Assembly (NCBI GenBank): GCA_015501075.1
Contig: JADNYJ010000673.1
Span: 1-16,286 of the forward strand
Source of the DNA: Gymnopilus junonius
Lineage: Eukaryota > Basidiomycota > Agaricomycetes > Agaricales > Galerinaceae
Direction: 5' to 3'
DNA: 16,286 bases
The translations under genes and the position numbers were made by a program. The notes beneath the pieces are model-generated. The model ran no database searches and had not been told where the DNA came from. It saw only the letters and a program-made list of their open reading frames with translations. Shown here in pieces: positions 9,173 through 16,286 of the stretch (within the stretch, counting starts at the first letter, position 1; each line of letters begins with the position of its first letter).

Positions 9173-10118
9173 CTCTATTATCGAGAGTTCATTGGTTGTT
9201 GTTATGACTTTATTTCGATTTCTTCTCTTTTTTCCTATTCTCTTCTCTTTGGTTCTTTCATCTCTCTCCTTATGACCATGCGGCTACTTACATGACTCTA
9301 TCACTTCTTATTCCCGTTCCTACTCCTACTCCTACCTCCGTATTTTTCATCTCAACACGCCAGGCGCTACCGCTCCTACCTCTACAGCATCCCTTACCGA
9401 GAAACCACCCCGCCATTTTTTTAAACATTCAACAGTAACGTTTACACGTTCCCTTGTGATGCATATGTAGATGACTGATGACTGATGATGACCATGACTT
9501 CGAGTACTTACGGCTTACGACCCCCCTGTTGTACTTGTATGTATGACTGTATGTTCTGAGTTAAAGCTCTTCTATTGTATTTTACTATTTTACAAATGAA
9601 TTCTTTGTGATTGGTATGACTTGAAAGTCGGAAATGAACTGGCTTCAGATCTTCAGACTCGTTCGCACCCCTTTCCACAACCCTTTTCGCACCAACGCTT
9701 ATCGCAACCGATGTTGGGTGTCCTCACTTATACAGTATACGCATGCAAAACATGAAATCGTAGACCGAGAGATGGAGGTGACGGTTTATTATTTTATCAG
9801 GGGATAGTCTAGCTGTAGCAAAAAAATGAATTGTCGAACCGCCTCGCGTACATCAAATGCTACACCGGCAAGGTAATCCTCTGCACAATGAATCCTCGAT
9901 AAATTCGAACCGAAGGATACCCGAAATAAACCTTATCATACTTGAATCGCAGTCAAAAAACTCTCGCTGAGAAAGACAAAAAGAAAGACAAACCCGAAAC
10001 TGAAAGCTAACCACTCTCTAAAGTGTCCTAAAGTGGATATGCAAAGCAACAGTGACGACCACATACATCCGTTTTCCGACCATCCTTCCAACTCTTACAG
10101 CGCGGTATAAACCAGAGC
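9173..10118. other. Intergenic gap, no gene seen
   Basis: The space between the convergent kinase (+) and F-box (-) genes. No convincing open frame, RNA gene or repeat. It should hold both 3' untranslated regions; T-rich stretches near 9205-9245 and 9570-9595 could serve as polyadenylation context but no canonical AATAAA is placed convincingly. Confidence 0.6.
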
Positions 10119-11585
10119 TTACACCCCGCCTTTCAAACCCAAAGACTTTGCTGCTTGCTTCATTTGGATCTCCACGTCGGCGTGCGGCGTGGTGGGCACG
10201 TACAGTGTCACAGTCGAAATGGGAGACGGCACCGAATGCGGTGCATTGGAGGCAGACTGGGCTGCGTTTCGGCGCTTCACCCGTGCTGAGGATGAGGATG
10301 GTGCTGGCATCTGCGTAGGAACCGAGTTCGAGTTTCTCCAGGAGAGGAAGGAGTGAGCCCATGGCGATTTTTCTAGGGTTGTGTGGTGGATGTATAGGGA
10401 TAAGGGAAGAGCAAGGTCTTGGATCATGGGGAAAGGCTGTAGGAACTGTTCCAAATCGTAATGGGAAGTTGATTTAGGACGTTCCGATCTATGAAGATAA
10501 GTTCCTGGGTCAGCATTCACTGGGAGCTTTGTGGTAGGGTTGATCTCGAGATCAGTGAGGCGAAGAGTTTTCAATGTCATGGCCGAGCGTAATGCTACAG
10601 CCGCGTAAAGTTGTAAATGCCTCAAGAAGGGGAAATTATTGTCGACTTCTCCGATGCAAAGCTTTTCAAGAACAGGGAGTCTAGGATAAGCAAGAATAAT
10701 GGATCCCAGCTTGGGTCGATGAGATGGAGGTCTAGTTCTTTGAGAGAGGTCATTATGATGGGTGCGACAAACTGCTGAGGGTGACGAACAAGCCAACGGC
10801 TGTCAAGCTCAACAGAAAACGAAGCTTCCGCCAACGAGAGACTGCCGGCTCGCATCATGCGAAGGAATGCTTCGGGAGGCATGATGACAGCCTGAAAATG
10901 TAGCGTGGTGAGTTGAGATAATGGGAATCGGAGGTCGAGGGATTGATGTGACTGTCGATTATATTACAAGTAATTCGGTCGAGATGTGGAGTGTTTTCAA
11001 ATGGGTGGAAGTCATAACATTTCGGAGCGATGTAGTTGGATCGGTCGTCGATGTAGGTATTCAAGAACGTAAGGTCCAGATTTATCAAGGAGCGAAATGC
11101 GCCTCGAGGTATTCCTAACAAGAACTTTGAGATCTCGGTTCCGTATAATAGGCATTTGAGACCTATGATTCGCTCAACGTTAGGAATGATCAGCTCGTCA
11201 ACAATGCTGATATTGCCAGAACCAAAAAGAAGATCCTTTAAGACAGCACCTGCTACAGCCTGTCCTGGAAGAAGATTGGTCTCAAATGACAGCGACAGCG
11301 GGCCAGTCCTACTTCTCCGAATGAAAGACTTGACGACTTTAATCCGTTCGCCTGGATCCCTGAACGACGTCGCTTTGAAGGTAAACGTATTCCAAAATGC
11401 TGGCGAAGTGATCATCACGCCCTCCAGATCCTGCTAACTCGACTGAGGACCAACTGCGGATGGAGAGGTGGAGGAGGAAACATCAAGTTGTCTTCGACCA
11501 GTAAACGGAAAATGGGCATCAAAACGTCAGGCTGGCGAAGCAAGCGATGAGAGGGTGATTGTTGATTCAGGTGCATCGAAGTCAT
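10119..11585 (-). CDS. F-box/leucine-rich-type protein, frame-shifted
   Basis: Probably a substrate adaptor of an SCF ubiquitin ligase. From ATG 11585 the minus strand reads an F-box-like segment (RQPDVLMPIFRLLVEDN, QLVLSRVSRIWRA, then ITSPAFWNTFTF), the usual L..P..I...L...SRVSR.WR....P.FW pattern of agaricomycete F-box proteins. Leucine-rich blocks follow: IPRGAFRSLINLDLTFLN, QLTTLHFQAVIMPPEAFLRM, MTSLKELDLHLIDPSW, RLPVLEKLCIGEV, LLPLLEKLELGSY, and an end ISTVTLYVPTTPHADVEIQM. Stop at 10119-10121. No intron is needed, but five frame changes are: a missing base at 11418, near 10940, near 10704 and at the T-run 10368-10372, and an extra base (or two missing) near 10290. Expected length is about 489 residues. 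Upstream F-box residues before 11585 may be missing from this model. Family assignment is fairly strong; a precise target cannot be named. Confidence 0.72.
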
Positions 11586-12114
11586 TACTGTTCACATAAA
11601 AGATAAGGATGAGGTATATCACGATATATAATGGGCGAGAGGCATACCGAAGGTATTCTAGAGAATGCTCCGCTAGAGGAGGAACCGCTGTGGCAGAACG
11701 GAAGTGAAAGAGGGGACTTTTTCGTCGTCATGTCTGTGAAGGGTTCTTTTATTCGACAAAACCTTGCAATGAGGTTGACCATTAGCCCACCTGTCAAAAT
11801 CCGGGAAGTAATAAGGTTTTCAGCACCCAGATACTGGGGTACAGCGCCGCTTTCTCCATCTGAATGTGAGTGCGGTCTCGATGACAAAACGGACTTGCCT
11901 CGATGCTTCGTTTACTGTAGATTTACATAAAGGACATCGCAAAAGGTCCGCAAAGATTGTTTGAGAGGCAACAATTCTGTGCTCAGCCATGGCATTATTG
12001 GGTTGAAATCCAATTTGTAATTTAAGTGGACGACGTTCGATTGCTGTGGCCCAGGTGAGTATCTTTTGCAGTTGAACCAATATTTACTTCCAGAGGGTCG
12101 GAGATCAATTCGGC
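11586..12114. other. Upstream region of the F-box gene, no confident gene
   Basis: Open frames of 80-100 codons exist on both strands, overlapping one another, with no recognisable motif. A minus-strand stretch (FADLLRCPLCKSTV near 11920-11955) has a CxxC pair but no partner pair, so I do not call a zinc finger. The region probably contains the F-box promoter. Confidence 0.45.
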
Positions 12115-12117
12115 TTA

Positions 12118-12156
12118 GAGTCTGTTCGGTAACCATAATCATAATCGATTATGATT
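12118..12156 (+). repeat. Left terminal inverted repeat
   Basis: Thirty-nine bases identical to the reverse complement of the right end. It contains the perfect 20-base palindrome AATCATAATCGATTATGATT at 12137-12156. Confidence 0.93.
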
Positions 12157-12190
12157 TGATGGCAGCCGGCACTTTCCGCCGCTCGCCAAA

Positions 12191-12442
12191 TTGAGTCATC
12201 CCGTCACGCACGCCTTATCAAGCGATCTCCTGCGCATCTTATCGTCGCCCGCACTTCTTTTCATGCCTCCGCCTCCACCAGAAACACGGCGGCGGCAGCT
12301 AATACTAGCTGCTGCGTATCTTGTCAATGTTATTGGTATTGCTACAACGATTTATGCATCCCCGTTGTACTGGAGACAAGAGTATCATAATTCAAAGTTG
12401 AGTGGGGATGTCGAACACGCGTTCAATGCGTTTTTGCCGTGA
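12191..12442 (+). pseudogene. Small ORF inside the element, likely remnant leader of a Harbinger-type gene
   Basis: The frame is open from 12191; the best ATG is 12263 (MPPPPPETRRRQLIL). It encodes about 60 residues: a Pro/Arg-rich start, a hydrophobic segment (AAAYLVNVIGIATTIYA) that could be one membrane helix or a helix of a folded domain, then YHNSKLSGDV and an abrupt end FNAFLP. From memory, a leader followed by a YHTSxLxGxxWVxELLxGHP-like motif precedes the DDE domain in basidiomycete PIF/Harbinger genes; here the match would stop after SGDV. If so, the internal deletion that made this short element joined near 12410-12415. Expression as a peptide is unproven. Confidence 0.45.
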
Positions 12443-12539
12443 GGCTGAGTGCGGGAGGCGAATATCAGGCTATCTTATCGTCGTGACGATTGTGACAGAT
12501 TCCCAATTTGGCTTGCGGATAAGTCCGGCTGCCATCAAT

Positions 12540-12578
12540 AATCATAATCGATTATGATTATGGTTACCGAACAGACTC
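12540..12578 (-). repeat. Right terminal inverted repeat
   Basis: Reverse complement of the left repeat. Here the embedded palindrome is four bases longer (24 bases, 12538-12561) because flanking AT bases also pair. Confidence 0.93.
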
Positions 12579-12581
12579 TTA

Positions 12582-13019
12582 GCACCCGTTCGACTATCTG
12601 CGAAATCGAACTCTTCGAAAAAGGAAACGCCGTAATCGATTATTGTTAAAAATTGGAACGGGTTTGCCCAATCGAGTACACATACATGTCGAAAGAAGCC
12701 TAGTCCAAACCCGAACTGGAGTTCCTGACATCCCCAAGTACTCACACAGCAAGCAATGTCTATTGGGCCCATCTATCGCATGAGCCCGCCTAACCCTCCC
12801 TGAGTTACCGGTAACAAGAAAAAGAATATGCGAGCTTTAGACAGTTGGAATGTTGGAATGCTCATCAGATTCTAGCGATGAGGTAAAATAAGAACATATG
12901 CCGTAAAAATTTAGGATATTTGTATATGCGAACTATGGAGAAAATGTTCTATAATCCTAGTCGAATAATAAACTACAGCGGTACGACCATTACAAATTGA
13001 AGGCGACACAGAGAAATAC
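12582..13019. other. Gap right of the transposon, no gene seen
   Basis: No convincing coding sequence. It holds a TAATCGATTA site at 12633-12642 matching the core of the transposon palindromes and a 12-base palindrome GTTACCGGTAAC at 12804-12815. The sequence from 12870 to 12970 is AT-rich. Confidence 0.5.
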
Positions 13020-13478
13020 TTGACTCGAATGATGCAAAGTCTGGCGAATCGCAAGAAAGCGCAGATCCGGGAGAAGGAACGACATGAGGGCAGCACGTGG
13101 ACGAACGAACCCCAGAACTGGGAGTCGGAGATCCCAGCCTACCAACGAGCCTGCAGACCATACAAGGCATTCAAAGCTGGAAGTCTTTATCCACCGGTAA
13201 CCGCCAGCCTGGTGTTGAAAAGAATTACGTTTACTGAGCCTCTTCCGAATGAAATAGTGGCAGAAATGTTATGCGAAGCATCTGAAAACTTCAAAAAAAG
13301 CACGAGGGCTAGAATAAACGTCGAAAGCAACAAAAGCCTTAAGCCAGTTCATGTGTTAGATGGGTCGAGAAATCGAAATGAAGGTGCTTACTGCGCATTT
13401 GACTCATCTGGTCCGATACACGTTGACGAGGTTGACAGAGAAATCCGGAGCGGTAATAAAAGCAGTCACACAGCTTAA
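13020..13478 (+). CDS. Hypothetical ORF of about 150 residues
   Basis: A single open frame with ATG 13029 or 13032 as better starts than the first in-frame codon. It begins with a basic helix (MQSLANRKKAQIREKERHE), has a middle with aromatic and Pro residues and ends in polar sequence. I see no domain, signal peptide or membrane helix. A stretch this long could be open by chance in this composition, and no splice sites or neighbours support it. Treat as a candidate only. Confidence 0.25.
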   Translation: MTRMMQSLANRKKAQIREKERHEGSTWTNEPQNWESEIPAYQRACRPYKAFKAGSLYPPVTASLVLKRITFTEPLPNEIVAEMLCEASENFKKSTRARINVESNKSLKPVHVLDGSRNRNEGAYCAFDSSGPIHVDEVDREIRSGNKSSHTA

Positions 13479-13773
13479 GTTCGGATCTTGGTCACTCGTA
13501 GAGACAGTCTACTCAAAGGGAAAGTTCGAATTAATAAACATGAGCAAAAGTTAAATAGCGCATATGTGGTACCAATCTGACCATAGTTTTCGCCGAGAAC
13601 AATGGCAATGGCCTGCACCTTATTTGACCAGGGTCGCAATAGCCGATGCTGATACCGTGTGATGAACAAAGTTGCCTGAACCCGACAAGGCTCGACCTGC
13701 AGGTAGCATTTTGGTTTCGTGAGGCAAAACCAGAAGAGACGAGGAACGAACCTAGCCTACGGGATGAGCTTCA

Positions 13774-14276
13774 TCAAATAGTGTGCAGCCCGGTCCATAT
13801 TTCCTCCTCTTTAATCATTCGACGCATGAGCTGTTGATGCGGGCGACGGTTGAGGTGAGCGAGGGTTGAGGTAGCGAGGACTGCTATGGACGCCACTAAA
13901 AAATTAAAACGTACATTGTTACTGAAAGATGGAATCCTATGGTAAACTTGCTCAGTTTGCCATATCCTGCGCTGCCATGCCAGCGTCACGGCAAAGATAT
14001 ACCGCTGGGCCTGGTAAAACGGTACTTCAGCCAACGGTTCCTACAAATTTCAACCTGTAGAATGAGCAAGAAACCGCCACGTAAACCGCCTTCATGAAAA
14101 CGTACTCGATTTGAAGACAAATTCTCAATTACTCCCAGATTACTAGCCTTCCTTGTATAATAGAATGGTTCATCCATTATAATGCCATCCGTGGGCCCAG
14201 ATCCAGTGGTTCGTGAGCCAAGCGAAGTGAAGTGAGATGGTAGGGAAAGAGGTGGAAAACGGAGGAACGTTGCCAT
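13774..14276 (-). CDS. Hypothetical gene with probable introns
   Basis: I do not recognise the product. From ATG 14276 the minus strand reads MATFLRFPPLSLPSHF, then MDEPFYYTRKASNLGVIENL. A plausible 51-base intron (GTACGT donor, CTACAG acceptor, about 14107-14057) follows SSNR. One missing base near 14035 would then lead into AEVPFYQAQRYIFAVTLAWQ. A 52-base GTTTAC...TTTTAG stretch near 13951-13900 could be a second intron. The last part is basic (LNRRPHQQLMRRM) with one moderately hydrophobic segment (LVASIAVLATSTLA). Support comes from intron-like lengths, the same donor type as the neighbouring genes and the ACGCG/CACGTG module just upstream. The exact exon structure is uncertain. Confidence 0.33.
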
Positions 14277-14294
14277 CAGATACGTTTCAACCGG

Positions 14295-14317
14295 CACGTG
14301 ATCCTGTCGCGTCGCGT
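14295..14317 (-). promoter_or_regulatory. Second ACGCG-ACGCG-CACGTG module
   Basis: On the minus strand two ACGCG cores (14317-14313 and 14312-14308) are followed by CACGTG (14300-14295), 18 bases before the candidate start codon at 14276. Order, orientation and the GATCACGTG context match the module at 5622-5645; the gap between the inner core and CACGTG is seven bases here and two there. The short distance to ATG suggests that the true start of the gene may be further downstream. Confidence 0.45.
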
Positions 14318-14318
14318 C

Positions 14319-14888
14319 ATGCTTTCGAGCTCATTTTTATCTTACTCTATGCTTTTTGCACAGACATGAAAGAGAGTATGTGTTATACTGTGTGATGTTT
14401 ACATGATTGTAAGTTGTAGTGATCCACATAGCTCGCATGAGGGTGGTTTTTCGGCAAGAACACGCAGTTGGATTCCATTAATGAGAAATTCGAGACAGTC
14501 TTTATACCGTATCAAACGCCCATATTCTAGTAGTGCATTCAAAGCTTTGTCCTTCAGCCATTCCCTTCAGCCATTCACACTCAATTACCCTACTTGAATA
14601 TATAATATCATATCATCCATGGCAGTCATTAAATTTGTATTATCCATGGTTTCGAATACGTCAGTGAGAAAGGATTCTGGGAATAAATGTTATTCTGAAA
14701 CGTACGAAATACATTTTGAAATAGTAATTGCGACACTCATAAGCCATATTTATGTAGAGGATGCTGCGTATATTCAGAGATTTGCGCCAACTTACATACA
14801 CCCTTTAGGTATGCTACGGTGTCTTTGCGAAGCTCGCCAACAATTTCCTGTAGTGAAAGTAAGTGGATGATTATCCAAAAGGATGGTA
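14319..14888. other. Gap before the nitronate monooxygenase, no gene seen
   Basis: No credible gene. Open frames here are short and AT-rich. Contains the 13-base tandem repeat listed separately. It should include the 3' untranslated region of the oxidoreductase gene. Confidence 0.55.
14551..14576 (+). repeat. Two perfect copies of a 13-base unit
   Basis: CCTTCAGCCATTC occurs twice in direct succession (14551-14563 and 14564-14576). A simple tandem duplication, probably slippage. Confidence 0.85.
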
Positions 14889-16010
14889 TCAAAACCATAC
14901 CGCAGCTGGTAAGATATTCTTAACGAGGCCGGCTCCAATGCCAGCCCAGACAATTAGCCGTGACGTGTCTCCTGCTGCAGCACTTTCATCGTACTTCTTT
15001 AGTCTAGTTTCGAGATCGAGGCCGTCATGTAGATCTTCGATGATGTTATTCGAGATGGCTCGCCCGTTGAGTTCATGTGGCCATAAATCCATTCGTGCGA
15101 CTTCATCGAAAGCTAAAGAACGTGTAGTGTCATTAAGACCGGCTTTGAGGAGAATTTCTTTCTGCTGCGAGCTGTATTGGCATTCGGGCGTGAAGAGGAA
15201 TCTAGTTCCAAGGACTACACCATGCGCTCCTAATGTCAGAAGCGCAGCGATTTGGCTGCCGTTTGAGATTCCTCCAGCCCCTACTACCAGAGGACCATTC
15301 GGTACCGCATCAAGTATTGCAGGTAATAGGTCAAATAAGGGGGGTGCACGTGCGCCTCCGTGCCCACCGGCTTCTATGCCTACGAAACCTTACGCATCAG
15401 AAAAACTATGATAAGAATGTCGCTCTGGCGCACCTTGAGCAACGATAACGTCCACTTTCCAGTCATCAGCGGCCTTGAGTGCCATTTCCACCGAGTTTAC
15501 GATAACGAAGACAATTGTCTTGCGGGAGCATTTACTGTCATGAACACGGATACGAGTGACGTATTTTCCCAGATCAGAGCCAAATGCCAACCATACCGCG
15601 ACTGGTTTTTCGTCAAGTACTACTTCCAAGCTCTTTCAGGAATTGCGTCGAGGACCCATCCTAGCATACCAACGCCGATTGGTACCGGTTTATCGGCGTC
15701 TATACGTAGTTTGTTTCTTATCCTCTCAATATCCCCTTGAGCGTTTTCGAGGAACTAACACCTGTGAATTATTGGATTGAGTCGCCTTTGTTCTATCATA
15801 AAGCTGTTCGACGGCGCACCAGCTCCAATCATTCCGAATCCCCCTGCTGAAGTAACTGCAGCAGCTAACTCGGGCGTGGCTGCGGTAGCCATGGGAGCGC
15901 TTATGATGGGTACGTCCACATCTTCAACGAGGGTTTAGTAAACTATAATTCAAGAGTAATATTTAACACGTACTGAGTAGTTCCGTGAGAGGAGTTTTGA
16001 TTGAGGGCAT
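14889..16010 (-). CDS. Nitronate monooxygenase (2-nitropropane dioxygenase family)
   Basis: An FMN-dependent TIM-barrel enzyme that oxidises nitronates such as propionate-3-nitronate to carbonyl products. Four exons on the minus strand: 16010-15974 (MPSIKTPLTELL), 15921-15820, 15761-15434 and 15379-14889. Introns are 52, 58 and 54 bases; the first has a TACTAA branch and a weak AAG acceptor, and the other two share a GTGCGC donor. Motifs in order: IISAPMA (residues 18-24), GGFG (39-42), PIGVGMLGW, VWLAFGSDLGKYV, VFVIVNSVE, GIEAGGHGG (157-165, with the conserved His), VVGAGGIS, GAHGVVLGTRF and the end AGDTSRLIVWAGIGAGLV. The corrected length of about 319 residues is normal for the family. Exon 3 needs two single-base restorations: at the four-base run 15733-15736 and near 15632. 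Identification is firm. Cytosolic or peroxisomal placement cannot be read; there is no obvious C-terminal SKL. Confidence 0.92.
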
Positions 16011-16286
16011 CGTTTAGGTGATGCTAGTGATGGTGAGACGTTGTGAGACGCATGGCAGATGATCTCTCAGCTATTGCTTACATATTCAAATCGTGTCATC
16101 GCAAAGGCTTGTCAAGTAAATATGGTGGACGTTGATAACCTATGAATCGTTCCCATTCCGTGGTATTAACTCCCGTCGAAAGTGGCCTCGACAAAGAAGA
16201 AGGATACCACAAATTATGTATAAGACCCAATGGTAGATGCTTGAGAAAATATTTTGTAGCAGCACCTTCGTAGCATAAGATAAACC
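16011..16286. other. Region upstream of the nitronate monooxygenase
   Basis: Expected promoter. I see only a short imperfect direct repeat GTGAGACG (near 16034 and 16044) and AT-rich stretches; no TATA box or other site can be assigned. Confidence 0.4.

Larger units (their letters stand above)
12118..12578. mobile_element. Non-autonomous PIF/Harbinger-type DNA transposon (461 bases)
   Basis: The ends are inverted repeats beginning GAGTCTGTTCGGTAACC. The first 39 bases (12118-12156) match the reverse complement of 12540-12578 exactly, and similarity continues with small gaps for another 40 or so bases (TGATGGCAGCCGG and CCAAATTG shared). The element is flanked by TTA at 12115-12117 and TTA at 12579-12581. 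A three-base TWA target duplication is the mark of the PIF/Harbinger superfamily. There is no room for a DDE transposase, so it would depend on enzymes supplied elsewhere. Perfect outer repeats and intact duplication suggest recent insertion. Confidence 0.9.

Noticed and set aside
11820..12080. Possible zinc finger (RCPLCKS) on the minus strand
   Set aside because: Only one CxxC pair is present and the frame has no second pair or known fold.
12804..12815. Palindrome GTTACCGGTAAC as a possible second transposon end
   Set aside because: It shares only GGTAAC with the Harbinger ends and has no partner or flanking duplication.

Overview
This window looks like nuclear DNA from a mushroom-type basidiomycete (Agaricomycetes). 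The evidence is short introns (about 50-80 bases) with GTRNGT-type donors, CTRAC-like branch sites and pyrimidine-AG acceptors, a NIMA-family kinase with the long coiled-coil and low-complexity tail usual in such fungi, an agaric-style F-box/leucine-rich protein, a fungal nitronate monooxygenase, and decayed Ty3/gypsy and PIF/Harbinger elements.

Layout. Bases 1-2450 hold a 5'-truncated, multiply broken Ty3/gypsy pol on the + strand (RNase H, zinc-binding integrase N-terminus, DDE core, C-terminal segment). Bases 2535-3498 hold a spliced minus-strand gene of unknown function. Bases 3500-4400 are AT-rich without a credible gene. Bases 4420-5115 are two retroelement-type fragments facing each other: a charged coiled-coil ORF (+) and a Gag fragment (-). 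The main gene, 5711-9133 (+), is a NIMA/NEK kinase with an intact seven-exon kinase part and a frame-shifted tail. After a gene-free gap, an F-box gene lies on the minus strand (10119-11585). A 461-base non-autonomous PIF/Harbinger element sits at 12118-12578 with long terminal inverted repeats and a TTA target duplication. Two weak hypothetical genes follow, then a four-exon nitronate monooxygenase on the minus strand (14889-16010).

The host genes have no obvious common pathway: a cell-cycle kinase, a likely ubiquitin-ligase adaptor and a detoxifying flavoenzyme. The one possible regulatory link is a composite site, two tandem ACGCG cores followed by GATCACGTG, found upstream of the kinase and, in the same order and orientation, upstream of the uncertain minus-strand gene at 13774-14276.

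The most striking global signal is that four separate host genes need frame corrections, and nearly all are a single missing base, several at C/G or A/T runs. This looks more like uncorrected sequencing deletions than independent gene death, although the data here cannot settle it. I found no CRISPR array, rRNA or tRNA, and no bacterial-type operon.
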